Source: Streptomyces sp. NL15-2K (GTDB lineage: Bacteria > Actinomycetota > Actinomycetes > Streptomycetales > Streptomycetaceae). Taken from it: a DNA stretch of 64,000 nucleotides. The notes beneath the pieces are model-generated. The model was not told the DNA's origin, searched no databases, and saw only the letters and a list, made by a program, of their open reading frames with translations. This document shows, piece after piece, positions 7,807-17,000 of the stretch (its first letter is position 1; each line of letters begins with the position of its first letter). The DNA is taken from positions 3,887,501-3,951,500 of the forward strand of contig NZ_CP130630.1 in assembly GCF_030551255.1 (NCBI RefSeq), read 5' to 3'. Position numbers and translations under genes: made by a program.

Positions 7807-9570
7807 TCAGCCCTTCTTCAGCACCAGCTCGGTGTTGCGGTCGTCGGAGTCGCCCCCCAGGTGCGTCTGTGCGCCCGGTGCGTTGAAGGACAGCTCTCGG
7901 TAGAGGGCCGCGAGGCCGGTCTGGGAGAGGTCGGCGAAGTCCGTGCGGTGGGGAGCCGAGGACTCGATGCAGGTGGTGAAGAGGGAGATGGTGCCGTCCT
8001 TGTTGTCCGCCACCTCGATGACGCGGGCGAGCTGGGGGTAGTCGACGTGGGAGGCGGTGGAGATCTCCCAGAAGGAGCGGCCGTCGGGGGCGGAGTGCGG
8101 GGTGATGTCGTTGCGGTGGATGTGGCCGTTCACCCACGCGAGCACGCCCGCGTGACTGGCGAGGAGGGCGATGACCTCCTCGCCGTTGTGGCGGCGCTCG
8201 CCGGGGCGGGCGGGGTCGGGGCGGGTGTTCTCCATCGTCTTGCTGGTGTGGTGGCTGAAGACGATCGCGTACGAGTCCTTGTTGTCCCGCAGGGTCTTGT
8301 CCAGCCACTTCAGCTGGGCCGTCCCGATGGAGCCGTTGTAGTGGCCGCCGGGGTCGGTGGTGTCGAGGCTGATGCCGATGACGTCGTCGGCGATGCGGAA
8401 GCTGTAGTACTGGGTGCCCGTGTCGAGGTTCGCGGTGGAGTAGCCGTGGCCGACCGGGCCGAGGCCGCGGTGGGTCGGGTCCAGGTGGGCCTTGAGGTAC
8501 TCGGCGGCGGTGTAGGGGGCGCGCCGCTCGTCCGGCGTGACCGAGCGCATGTCCCGGGTGTGCGCCTTGAGCAGGTCGCGGAAGCCGGTGCCCTTGGGGT
8601 CCTCGTCGTTCTTGATGGTGTCCTGGAGCTTCTTCGCCTCGGACGCGGACAGGCTCATCAGCTTCTTGCCGCCGACGGCGTACTCGGCGAGCCAGGAGTC
8701 GCCGAGGCCGTAGCAGCCCAGCGGCATGGAGTCGTGGTTGCCGACGGTGGAGTACCAGGGCAGGTTGAGTCCGGGGCTGTTCAACTCCCGTACGGCGGCG
8801 GCCAGGAAGCCTTCGAGGTGCGGGAAGCCGAGCTGCTTGTCGGCGTCGCGGGCGGTGGTGTCGGGCTGCCAGTACTGCTTGAGGCCGCTGTTCTGGACGC
8901 CCTCGTAGCGGCGCGGGTCCCCGGTGTTGGGGGTGATGCGGCCACCGCTCATGACCTTCAGGAACCACTCCAGCTCGGACCCCGCGTTGTTGTCCGTGTT
9001 GTCGCCGGTGGTCATGGCGAAGTGCAGCGGGGCGCCGGTGACGGGGGCGCCCCGCAGCGCGTTGATCCGTTCGACGAGCGAGACGGCGCCGTGCACGGTC
9101 AGCGCCTCGTGCGGCCGCCAGGCGTGGATGTCGGCGGAGCGCAGGTACTCGAGCCGCATCGGGTGCTGAGCGTCGATCAGGTGCAGGTCGGTGAGCTGCA
9201 CGAAGGCGGCGAGTGTGGTGCGGCGGCCGGCCCGGCCGGTCTTCGGCGCGGCCAGCTCGCCGCGGACCCGGCGGTTCCAGCCGGGGCCGTCGCCGAGGCG
9301 GCGGTAGCCGGAGCTGGTGCGCGGGGCGGCGACCGTGGCGAGCGTGGTGCCGCGGGTGTACGGCGCGAGGGGCGCGGCCGGCGCCCTGCGGGACTGTGCC
9401 ACGGGCGCCTCGGCCGGGCGGGCGCCCGTGTCCGTGGTGGCGGCCCGGCTGTCGGTGGGCCGCAGGGCGTAGCCGACGCCTGCGGAGACGGACACCGCCG
9501 CGGTGGCGGCGAGGACGGTACGGCGGTGGACCCCCAGCGTGGGGCCGGCGACAGAGCGTGTGCGCGACAT
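7807..9570 (-). CDS. Tat-exported metallophosphoesterase (TIGR03767-like)
   Basis: The protein has 587 residues and starts at ATG 9570 behind GGGGAG. A twin-arginine type leader (HRRTVLAATAAVSVSAG) precedes the mature part. The calcineurin-like metal motifs are present in order: D128-L-H130 in QLTDLHLID, GDNTDNN, G-N278-H279-D280, SHH, and GHIHRN. The family hydrolyses phosphomonoesters or diesters with a binuclear metal centre outside the membrane. The substrate is unknown. Phosphate regulation is common for such enzymes, but I see no clear PHO box. It stands alone on the minus strand. Confidence 0.88.
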   Translation of the reverse strand: MSRTRSVAGPTLGVHRRTVLAATAAVSVSAGVGYALRPTDSRAATTDTGARPAEAPVAQSRRAPAAPLAPYTRGTTLATVAAPRTSSGYRRLGDGPGWNRRVRGELAAPKTGRAGRRTTLAAFVQLTDLHLIDAQHPMRLEYLRSADIHAWRPHEALTVHGAVSLVERINALRGAPVTGAPLHFAMTTGDNTDNNAGSELEWFLKVMSGGRITPNTGDPRRYEGVQNSGLKQYWQPDTTARDADKQLGFPHLEGFLAAAVRELNSPGLNLPWYSTVGNHDSMPLGCYGLGDSWLAEYAVGGKKLMSLSASEAKKLQDTIKNDEDPKGTGFRDLLKAHTRDMRSVTPDERRAPYTAAEYLKAHLDPTHRGLGPVGHGYSTANLDTGTQYYSFRIADDVIGISLDTTDPGGHYNGSIGTAQLKWLDKTLRDNKDSYAIVFSHHTSKTMENTRPDPARPGERRHNGEEVIALLASHAGVLAWVNGHIHRNDITPHSAPDGRSFWEISTASHVDYPQLARVIEVADNKDGTISLFTTCIESSAPHRTDFADLSQTGLAALYRELSFNAPGAQTHLGGDSDDRNTELVLKKG

Positions 9571-9816
9571 GGCGCGATCTCCCCGAGTGCGAACGCGTCG
9601 GCAGTGGTTCGCGGGCGGTCGCTGTAGCGAACATCCCGCTCACTGTGGATCGTTGGCACCGGGAATGACCTGCGCGTGAACGAGACGGCAACGGGCAACG
9701 CCGATCACCGTACGTCGATCTTGGACTACCCTGCGCGTCCATGACCCGCTCCCGGACGGCCGGGAACCGGTTACTCCATGTTCATCTCCCGGGGCAGGGG
9801 AGCGGTTCCCCGGTCC

Positions 9817-9852
9817 TGCCGAGGGAGTTGCCGAGGGAGTTGCCGAGGGAGT
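9817..9852. repeat. 12-bp tandem repeat, three perfect copies
   Basis: TGCCGAGGGAGT is repeated three times without change, ending in the first base of the Nudix stop codon (9852-9854, minus strand). The 280 bp between 9571 and 9851 otherwise hold no gene. An imperfect hairpin (TCCCC/GGGGA core with flanking GGCAGG/CCTGCC) around 9792-9820 could end the Nudix transcript. Confidence 0.6.
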
Positions 9853-10316
9853 TACTCGTCCACGAGTGCAACCCGCCCCGATGCCGGCCGCTGGCGCCAC
9901 AGCGTTAGTCCGATGTCCACCATCCGGACGCGGTTCAGGGCGGGTACGGCGTCCAGGTCGTGCCAGGCGGCCATGTCCGTGGAGCCGCCGATCTCGTAGC
10001 GGAGTTCGCCGCCGGTGACCCGGGCCTCGTAGACGAGCCGTACGCCGTGGTGGTCGACGGCACGCCGGCCGAAGCGGCGGGGGGAGGTGCGGCGGCTGGA
10101 GTCCACGCCGAGGAGGCAGGTGGCCTCGATGCGGTACCCGGTCTCCTCCTCCACCTCCCGCAGGACGGTGTCATGCGGGTCCTCGCCGTGCTCCATGCCG
10201 CCGCCTGGCAGGACCCACTCGGGCGGGCCGCCGTCGAGTGCCGGGGAGCGGGAGAGCAGGAGTTGTCCGTCGCGCACACAAATGGCGTAGGCCGCCACCC
10301 TCAACTTCGTTCGCAC
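9852..10316 (-). CDS. Nudix hydrolase
   Basis: This 154-residue protein carries a complete Nudix box at residues 39-61 (G-x5-E-x7-REVEEE-x-GY), which binds Mg2+ and cleaves nucleoside diphosphates linked to another group. The strand before the box (EWVLPGGGME) is typical of MutT-like enzymes. The C-terminus (LTLWRQRPASG) is unremarkable. It is transcribed with the PNPOx-like gene upstream (9-bp gap). The substrate cannot be predicted. Confidence 0.9.
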   Translation of the reverse strand: MRTKLRVAAYAICVRDGQLLLSRSPALDGGPPEWVLPGGGMEHGEDPHDTVLREVEEETGYRIEATCLLGVDSSRRTSPRRFGRRAVDHHGVRLVYEARVTGGELRYEIGGSTDMAAWHDLDAVPALNRVRMVDIGLTLWRQRPASGRVALVDE

Positions 10317-10325
10317 TCCGGGACG

Positions 10326-11255
10326 TTAACCCGTCGGGTCGGGATTGGCAGGCGAGTATTCGGGCGCGGACCAGCGCAACGGCACGGCTCCTTCGGTCTC
10401 GACGGACTCAGTGAGCGTGAAGCGCACCCGGCGCTCGCCGTCCGCGTCGAACTCCGTCCGCGCCTCGCCGGTGAGGTGCAGGACCGTGCCCGTCGTCCAG
10501 TCGAGGAAGAGCAGGCCCGCGCGCGGGTCCGTCGTCAGGTTGCCGAGGGTGAGGAACATGGCGTTGCCGGGGTAGTCGGGCCAGCTCAGTTCGCGGGGTG
10601 AATCGACGCGTACGAAGCCGGGGTTGCCGCCCCGGTGGCTGGCGTCGGCTCCGTCCGGGTGCACGGTGGCCAGGAAGAAGGTGTCGGCCGCGGTCACCAA
10701 CGCCTCTTGCCGTGGGGTCAGTTCGCCGCCGCGCCGGGGAGTTCCCGGGGTGCGGTCGTCGACCGTCTCGTACGACTCCCTCTTCTGCAGGTATTTCGGG
10801 CAGTTGGCGAACACCCGGTCGGCCTCGACGGCGAATCCCCGTGCCGTGGGCCGCAGTCGGCCGTTGAGGCGCATACGGCGGCGGGTGCGGGGGTCGAGGG
10901 CGATGGTGCCGACGGGGGTGCCCGGCGTGGCGAGCGCCGTCGCTGGGGGCACCGCCCACGCGTTAAGCAGTGGGGGAGGGTCGGCCGGGGATGGCCCGCC
11001 CGCGACGGAGACCGCGACGGAGATCTGGTGGGGCCCCGTCGCCCGCACGAACCCGGGCGGGCCGGTCACCACCGTCGACCACACCCTGCCCGTCTCCGGG
11101 TCGGCGGCACCCAGCACCAGGAAGGGCTGGAGCTCCAGGAAGGCCGCGGCCACCGGTTTGATGCCCTGCCCGACGGCCCGGCCGACGTGGTCGGCGAGGT
11201 CCCGTACGCCGACCCGGTCCTGCACCGCGCGCGAGCCCGCGTGATACACGCCCAT
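10326..11255 (-). CDS. Pyridoxamine 5'-phosphate oxidase-like FMN-binding split-barrel protein
   Basis: The 309-residue product has two halves. The first (residues about 20-130) reads FLVLGAADPETGRVWSTVVT and ends in an ALDPRTRRRMRLNGRL segment. The second begins near residue 180 with a canonical split-barrel core (DTFFLATVHPDGADASHRGG, then AMFLTLGNLTTDPRAGLLFL). Proteins of this shape bind FMN or F420 and act as oxidases or reductases of unknown substrates. A CPKYLQKRESYE segment separates the halves. It is followed closely by the Nudix gene. No signal peptide is seen. Confidence 0.82.
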   Translation of the reverse strand: MGVYHAGSRAVQDRVGVRDLADHVGRAVGQGIKPVAAAFLELQPFLVLGAADPETGRVWSTVVTGPPGFVRATGPHQISVAVSVAGGPSPADPPPLLNAWAVPPATALATPGTPVGTIALDPRTRRRMRLNGRLRPTARGFAVEADRVFANCPKYLQKRESYETVDDRTPGTPRRGGELTPRQEALVTAADTFFLATVHPDGADASHRGGNPGFVRVDSPRELSWPDYPGNAMFLTLGNLTTDPRAGLLFLDWTTGTVLHLTGEARTEFDADGERRVRFTLTESVETEGAVPLRWSAPEYSPANPDPTG

Positions 11256-11257
11256 GA

Positions 11258-11455
11258 CTAGAAGAACCCGCAGGTCGGAGCGGCATCGTGGGGCACGGGC
11301 GCCCCTTGTGCGCCCTCCGGCACCGAGATCTCCAGGCGGGTGCCGTCCGGGTCGTGGAAGAAGATGCCGCCGGACGCCGTGCCCTCGCCGTGGGCGACCA
11401 CGCCGTCGTGGGCGAAGTCGACGCCGTAGGCGCGCAGTGCCTCCTCGTACCGCCT
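11258..11455 (-). pseudogene. VOC/glyoxalase-type protein, 3' half (split by IS110)
   Basis: The frame reads RRYEEALRAYGVDFAHDGVV, then GGIFFHDPDGTRLEISVP and ends in APTCGFF. This is the second half of a VOC metalloenzyme-fold protein, with its DPDGTRLEI strand and conserved glutamate. It continues exactly from ASIEQV in the piece at 12945-13190: removing the insertion sequence restores SIEQV-RRYEEAL in frame. The gene is therefore broken only by the transposon. The frame running on into the element offers a start at 11515, but the product would lack half the fold. Confidence 0.85.
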
Positions 11456-11641
11456 AATGGGAGCTGTCGGGTCGTAGAGACTCGGTGCCGTAGCCGCCAG
11501 CAGGTGAGCACTCACGCCGCCGGAAGTATCCGACTTCTGAGGTCAGACCGTGCCCCTGCTGGTCGGCCGGGAGGCCAGACCGTTGATGGGGTGGCGTGCC
11601 CGCCGGGCAGTGGGGCGTGAGCACTGGATCCATTAGGCCGC
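11456..11641 (+). ncRNA. Predicted IS110 bridge RNA with target- and donor-binding loops
   Basis: The left non-coding end contains two internal loops in the order described for IS621-type bridge RNAs. First loop: CCGCC (11517-11521), identical to the left target side, then a GAAGT-ATCCG-ACTTC hairpin, then AGGTCAG (11540-11546), complementary to the right target CTGACCT. Second loop: ATGGGGTG (11586-11593), identical to the element's right end 12934-12941, then a GCCC-GCC-GGGC hairpin, then CCATTAG (11630-11636), complementary to the element's left end CTAATGG (11454-11460). One guide of each pair matches each DNA strand, and three of the four reach the CT core; the donor-left match stops 1 nt short. 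The ends of the RNA are not defined by sequence alone. Confidence 0.8.
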
Positions 11642-11695
11642 GTGCCGCGCCTTCCGCGGGCTGCACGGAGCGAAGTACCGGACTGGGAGGGTGAG

Positions 11696-12922
11696 TTGCT
11701 GCTGATCGGCGATGACTGGGCCGAAGACCACCATGATGTCGAGGTCCAGGACGAGGCGGGCCGGAAACTGGCCGTGGCGAGGCTGTCCGAGGGCGTGGAG
11801 GGGATCGCGAAGCTGCACGAGCTCGTTGCGAAGCACGGCGGCGAGGACCTTGATCCGGCCGGGGTGGTGATCGGGATCGAGACCGACCGTGGTTCGTGGG
11901 TGCAGGCGCTGATCGCCTCCGGCTACCGGGTCTATGCCATCAACCCCCGGCAGGCCGCCCGGTTCAAGGAGCGGTACGGCTCCTCCGGTGCCAAGAGCGA
12001 CAAGGGCGACGCGCACGCGCTGGCCGACATGGTCCGCATCGACCGGGACCAGCTGCGTCCGGTGGCCGGGGACAGCGAGCAGGCCCAGGCCGTCAAGGTC
12101 GTCGCCCGCGCCCACCAGACCTTGATCTGGGAACGCACCCGCACCTTCCAGCGGCTGCGCAGCACGCTGCGCGAGTACTTCCCCGCCGCCCTGCACGCCT
12201 ACGCGGATCTCACGCTGACCAGCACGGACGCGCTGGAACTGCTGATCAAGGCCCCCACCCCGGCGGCCGGGGCAAAGCTGACCCGCACCCAGATCACCGC
12301 CGTCCTGGCCCGCGCCCGCCGGCACAACCGGGACGCGAAGGCAGCCACGATCATCACCGCGCTGCGCGAGAAGCAACTCGGCCTGCCCGAGCCGGTCACC
12401 GCCGCCTACGCGGCCACCGCCACCGCCCACGCGAAGCTGCTGATCGCCCTCAACGAGCAGATAACCGACCTGGAAAAGCAGGTGAAGGCCCATTTTCTGA
12501 AGCACCCGGACGCTGAGATCTACCTCTCGATGCCCGGCATCGCGGAGATCACCGGCGCCCGGGTGCTCGCCGAGTTCGGAGACGACCCCACCCGCTACGC
12601 GTCCGCGAAAGCCCGCAAGAACTACGCCGGCACCAGCCCCATCACCCGGGCCTCCGGCAAGAACCACACCGTCCAGGCCCGCTACGTCCGCAACAACCGC
12701 CTCGCCGACGCGCTGCAGACCCAGGCGTTCTCCGCCCTGCGGGCATCCCCCGGCGCCCGCCGCTACTACGACAAGCAACGCGCCCGCGAAGCCGGTTACA
12801 ACCCGGCCCTGCGCCAACTCGGCAACCGCCTCGTCGGCATCCTCCACGGATGCCTCAAAACCCGAACCCCCTACGACGAAGCGACCGCCTGGTCACACCA
12901 CGCCCACACCCCGGCCGCTTGA
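11696..12922 (+). CDS. IS110-family transposase (DEDD/serine recombinase)
   Basis: The chosen start is TTG 11696 behind GGGAGGG, giving MLLIGDDWAEDHHDV, the usual family N-terminus; GTG 11642 would add 18 residues. The N-terminal RuvC-like DEDD domain shows GDDW, the glutamate in GIETDRGSW, and KSDKGDAHALAD. After a coiled-coil middle comes the Tnp_IS116/IS110/IS902 domain with YLSMPGIAEITGARVLAEFG and YAGTSPITRASGK, whose serine is the expected nucleophile. The product is about 408 residues, full length and without frameshift. IS110 enzymes recombine DNA under guidance of the RNA from the element's own left end. Confidence 0.92.
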   Translation: MLLIGDDWAEDHHDVEVQDEAGRKLAVARLSEGVEGIAKLHELVAKHGGEDLDPAGVVIGIETDRGSWVQALIASGYRVYAINPRQAARFKERYGSSGAKSDKGDAHALADMVRIDRDQLRPVAGDSEQAQAVKVVARAHQTLIWERTRTFQRLRSTLREYFPAALHAYADLTLTSTDALELLIKAPTPAAGAKLTRTQITAVLARARRHNRDAKAATIITALREKQLGLPEPVTAAYAATATAHAKLLIALNEQITDLEKQVKAHFLKHPDAEIYLSMPGIAEITGARVLAEFGDDPTRYASAKARKNYAGTSPITRASGKNHTVQARYVRNNRLADALQTQAFSALRASPGARRYYDKQRAREAGYNPALRQLGNRLVGILHGCLKTRTPYDEATAWSHHAHTPAA

Positions 12923-12944
12923 CACCAAACGACATGGGGTGTCT

Positions 12945-13190
12945 GACCTGCTCGATCGACGCCGCCTCGAAGGCGAGGTGGTGCAGGCCGGCGCGGCCGG
13001 TGTCGTACGGCTGTCCCGCCTGCTGCCAGAGGGTGAGCACGAGGCTCTCGCCGTCGCCGAGGAACGCGTACCGCCGGTCCTCCTCCTTGCCCTCGGCGAT
13101 CACGGAGAACTCCAGGACGTCCCGGTAGAAGGCGAGCGAGCGGTCGAGGTCGGTGACGTTCAGGCCGATGTGGCCGGTGTGCAGGGTCAT
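12945..13190 (-). pseudogene. VOC/glyoxalase-type protein, 5' half (split by IS110)
   Basis: The gene starts at ATG 13190 (MTLHTGHIGLNVTDLDRSL) behind AAGGGGA and reads the first beta-alpha-beta-beta-beta module of a VOC protein, including the metal-ligand histidine region (GHIGLNV) and GLHHLAFEA, before the insertion sequence interrupts it after ASIEQV. Reading on into the element adds about 26 unrelated residues. With the 3' half at 11258-11455 it would give about 148 residues, normal for the family. It is divergent from the CGNR zinc-finger regulator at 13310. Confidence 0.85.
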
Positions 13191-13264
13191 GGCGGTCCCC
13201 TTCGTGTGCAACCCTCGTATGTAACCGTCGTAATCGAGATTAAGGGTTAGAAGGAGAGGTCGTC

Positions 13265-13290
13265 AACCGGTGACGTACCCTTGACCGGTT
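13265..13290. promoter_or_regulatory. Candidate operator between VOC gene and CGNR regulator
   Basis: Perfect inverted 7-bp arms AACCGGT (13265-13271) and ACCGGTT (13284-13290), separated by 12 bp, lie just upstream of the CGNR gene's ribosome site. The position suggests a regulator site, probably for the CGNR protein itself. This is inferred from symmetry and place only. Confidence 0.45.
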
Positions 13291-13309
13291 AGCACGGAAG
13301 GAGCCCCAC

Positions 13310-13852
13310 ATGTCCGCCGCTCGCGACCCGCGCCCGCTCACCGGTGAGCCGCTCGCGCTCGACCTGCTCAATACGCGGTGGATGCGGGAGGGAGAGGCCC
13401 AGGACCTCCTCGCCGACCTCGACGGGCTCGCGGTGTGGCTCGACACGAACGGGCTGAGCGGCGGGTACGCCCCCGACACCAAGGTCCTGCGCCACACCCT
13501 TCAGGCCCGCGACGCGCTGAAGGCGGCCGTGGACGGACCACCGGAAGAGGGCGCCCGCCTCGTCGACGCCGTTCTCGCGCACGGGCGGATCCGGGCCACG
13601 CTCACCGCGCAAGGGCCCGGCGAACTGCCCGAGTTCGCCGACCCCTCATGGGGCCCCGCCTGGCTCGCCGCCCGCAACTACCTGGAGCTGCTCACCACCG
13701 CGCCCGACCGGATCCGCGGCTGCGCCCACGAGGCGTGCATCCTGCACTTCTTCGACACCTCGCGGAACGGCACGCGCCGCTGGTGCTCGATGGCCGCGTG
13801 CGGGAACCGGGCGAAGGCGTCCCGCCATTACGCGCGCACGAAGGGCGTCTGA
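13310..13852 (+). CDS. CGNR zinc-finger protein (ABATE domain), putative transcriptional regulator
   Basis: The 180-residue product starts MSAARDPRPLTGEPLALDLL behind GAAGGAG. The N-terminal ABATE-type domain (LALDLLNTRW) is followed by the C-terminal CGNR zinc finger, with C-x4-C in CAHEAC and then CSMAACGNRAKASRHYAR. Members are thought to be stress-related transcription regulators. It faces the interrupted VOC gene across 119 bp, so it may have lost its target when the insertion sequence arrived. Confidence 0.85.
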   Translation: MSAARDPRPLTGEPLALDLLNTRWMREGEAQDLLADLDGLAVWLDTNGLSGGYAPDTKVLRHTLQARDALKAAVDGPPEEGARLVDAVLAHGRIRATLTAQGPGELPEFADPSWGPAWLAARNYLELLTTAPDRIRGCAHEACILHFFDTSRNGTRRWCSMAACGNRAKASRHYARTKGV

Positions 13853-13965
13853 GTGACTTGTCGCCTTTGCGGCTCATCTCCAGAAAAGGGATAGCGGGTT
13901 TTCCCCATACATCTCTTGAGATTCAGCCAACTCTCACCAAACTCACACCCCTTGCATAAAGCTGA

Positions 13966-14016
13966 GCGATCGTCCGGGAGCATCTTTCGGACGATCGCGG
14001 CCAAGGCTGATCAGCC
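13966..14016. promoter_or_regulatory. Two strong palindromes upstream of the secreted subtilase
   Basis: GCGATCGTCCG (13966-13976) and CGGACGATCGC (13988-13998) are perfect inverted 11-bp arms around an 11-nt spacer. Six bases further, GGCTGATCAGCC (14005-14016) is a perfect 12-bp palindrome. Both lie 40-90 bp before the protease start, in a 205-bp gap. A TTGCAT hexamer precedes them at about 13953. They could be operators or leader-RNA hairpins. Confidence 0.5.
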
Positions 14017-14057
14017 TCGGTCGCTGACGCTCGTTCCTTTACGCACAAGGGATGCCG

Positions 14058-17000
14058 ATGACCCTCACCCCCCAGCAGGAACCGATACCGGGCGCGAGAC
14101 GCATGGCCCGTATCGCCGTGGCCGCCGGTCTCGTGGCCGCGCTCTCCGCGGCCGGGCCGATACCCCTGGCCTTCGCCGCCGACGACACGCCCGTCGCCGC
14201 CGACCCGAGCGTGAAGTCCGCCCAGGACAAGCTCGGTTCCGACGACGCCGACGCACTCGCCGAGGCCAAGGCCGACGGCGACAAGAGCGTCACGATGATG
14301 GTCGCGACCGCGCCCGGGCAGACCGAGAAGGTCGCCGACCAGCTCGACTCGGTCAAGGGCGGCCTGGTCGGCCGTACTTACGACAAGCTCGGTTACGTCC
14401 GCGCCACCGTGCCCACTTCGAAGGCCGACGCGGCCATCGCCGCCGCCGCGAAGCTCTCCTCCGTGCACGGCATCGACCTGCGGCAGGAGATCCCGCTGGA
14501 CGACCCGACGCCGAGCGCGGACGCCGCCGAGGGCGCCACGGCCAAGGGCACGGCCGCACCCACGGCGCCGAACAGGAAGACCCCCGCCGAGAACCCGTAC
14601 AACCCGTCCTTCGAGACGGGCGCCGTCGACTTCGTGGAGGACCACCCGAAGGCGGACGGCCGCGGCGTCACCATCGGCATCCTCGACTCGGGCGTGGACC
14701 TCGCCCACCCGGCGCTGCGGAAGACCACCACCGGCGAGCGGAAGATCGTCGACTGGGTGACGTCGACCGACCCGGTCTCCGACGGCGACGGCTCGTGGCG
14801 GCGGATGCTCGCCTCGGTGGCCGGTCCGGCGTTCTCCGCCACCCCGGCCAACACGGGTGTCGCCGAGACGTTCAAGGCCCCGGCCGGCTCGTACAAGTTC
14901 AACTACTTCTACGAGTCCGCGACCGCCGGCGGCGACCAGGCGGGCGACGTCAATCGCGACGGCGACAAGACCGACGCCTGGGGCGTGCTGTTCGACGCCG
15001 CGTCCGGCACCGTGCGTGTCGACCTCGACGACGACCTCGACTTCGGTGACGAAGAGCCGATGAAGCCGTACAAGGACGGCTACCAGATCGGCTACTTCGG
15101 CACGGACAACCCGGCGACCGAGGTCGCCGAGCGCATCCCGTTCGTCGTCGAGATCCGCAAGGACGTCGTCTACAACGACGCCGGAGCCAAGGCCGACTAC
15201 GTCAACATCGGCATGATCTCCAGCGAGCACGGCACCCACGTCGCCGGCATCACCGCCGCGAACGGCCTGTTCGGCGGCAAGATGAACGGTGCCGCTCCGG
15301 GCGCGAAGATCGTCTCGTCCCGGGCCTGCGAGTTCGGCCCCGGCTGCACCAACGTGGCGCTCACCGAGGGCATGATCGACCTGGTCGTCAACCGCGGCGT
15401 CGACATCGTCAACATGTCGATCGGCGGCCTCCCGGCGCTGAACGACGGCAACAACGCGCGCGCCGAGCTGTACACGCGGCTGATCGACACCTACGGCGTC
15501 CAGCTGGTGGTCTCGGCCGGCAACTCCGGCCCCGGCGCCAACACCATCGGCGACCCGGCCCTGGCCGACAAGGTCATCTCCGTCGGCGCGTCCATCTCCA
15601 AGCAGACCTGGGCCTCCAACTACGGCTCGGTCGTGGAGAAGAAGTACGCGATGATGCCGTTCTCCTCGCGCGGCCCGCGTGAGGACGGCGGGTTCACGCC
15701 GACGCTGGTCGCCCCCGGCGCCGCGGTCAACACCATCCAGACCTGGCTGCCGGGCGCCCCGGTCGCCGAGGCGGGCTACGCGCTGCCGGCCGGTTACGGC
15801 ATGCTCCAGGGCACGTCGATGGCGTCCCCGCAGGCCGCGGGCGCCTCCGCGCTGCTGCTGAGCGCCGCCAAGGCGAAGAAGATCGACCTCGCCCCGGCCA
15901 CCCTGCGCACCGCGCTGACCTCCACCGCCGACCACATCAAGGGTGTGCAGGCGTACGAGGAGGGCGCGGGCCTCATCGACATCGAGGACGCCTGGGACTC
16001 CATCCTCGACGACGCCACCGCGCACACCTACGCGGTCAAGGCGCCGGTCGACACCGCGATCGACCAGTTCCTCAAGACGCCGGGCTTCGGTACGGGTCTG
16101 TACGACCGTGAGGGCGGCCTGAAGGCCGGCCAGAAGAAGACGTACGAGATCACGCTGACCCGTACGTCCGGCGCCGACAAGGCGATCCGGCACGAGCTGC
16201 GCTTCGAGAACAACGCCGCGAGCACCTTCAAGATCGTCGGCTCGGACGAGGTCAAGCTGCCGCTGAACCAGCCGGTGACCGTCAAGGTCCAGGCCGCGCC
16301 GAAGTCCGCGGGCCTCAAGAGCGCGATCCTGGAGGTCGACGACCCGAAGACCGAGGGCGTCGACCGGCAGGTCCTGACGACGGTCGTGGTCTCGACGCCG
16401 CTGAACTACACCCACTCCACGTCGAGTTCGGTGCAGCGCAACAGCAACCACTCGTACTTCGTGACCGTGCCCGAGGGCGCCAAGTCCCTGGAGGTCGCGA
16501 TCGGCGGGCTGAAGGGCAAGAGCCAGACGCGGTTCATCGCCATCCACCCGTACGGCGTTCCGGTCGACTCGACGGCGACGATCGACTGCTACCCGAACTA
16601 CACCAACCCGGCGAGCACCCCCTGCCGACCCGACGTGCGTTCGTACGCCGACCCCGTGCCGGGTGTCTGGGAGGTCGAGGTCGAGTCGCGCCGTACGTCG
16701 CCGCTGCTCGACAACCCCTACAAGCTGGACGTCACCGTCCTCGGCGCGGCCTTCGACCCGGAGACCGTGACCGTGTCCGAGGCCAAGGTCGGCACCCCGG
16801 CCGCCGCCTCCTGGAAGGTGACGAACAAGCTCGCCGCCATCGACGGCAAGCTGGTGGGCGGCCCGCTCGGCTCCTCCAAGTCGGCCCGGCCGACCATCGC
16901 CGAGGACGAGACCCACACCACCACGGTCGAGGTGCCCGCGGGCGCCAAGTCCCTGGACGTGGCGATCGGCAACGTCTCGGACGCGGCGGCCGACCTTGAC

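Larger units (their letters stand above)
11456..12944 (+). mobile_element. IS110-family insertion sequence (about 1.49 kb) inside a VOC gene
   Basis: The element lies between GTACCGCCT (ending 11455) and GACCTGCTCG (from 12945). Fusing these flanks restores an intact VOC frame. It has no terminal inverted repeats and no target duplication beyond a CT dinucleotide present at both junctions (11454-11455 and 12943-12944), as expected for IS110 elements that recombine at a CT core. It has a long non-coding left end (about 186-240 bp), one transposase gene and only 22 bp after it. The exact border is ambiguous by the 2-bp core. Confidence 0.93.

Noticed and set aside
9790..9820. Definite terminator for the Nudix gene
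   Set aside because: The stem is interrupted and lacks a T-run, so it is mentioned only within the repeat entry.
9740..9907. 55-codon plus-strand ORF through the 12-bp repeats
   Set aside because: It runs antisense through the end of the Nudix gene, has no good ribosome site, and its peptide is mostly the translated 12-bp repeat.
13923..16916. 997-codon open frame on the minus strand opposite the subtilase
   Set aside because: It is a GC-rich shadow of the subtilase: composition is Arg/Val/Gly-rich without any domain, whereas the plus frame has signal peptide and full catalytic triad.
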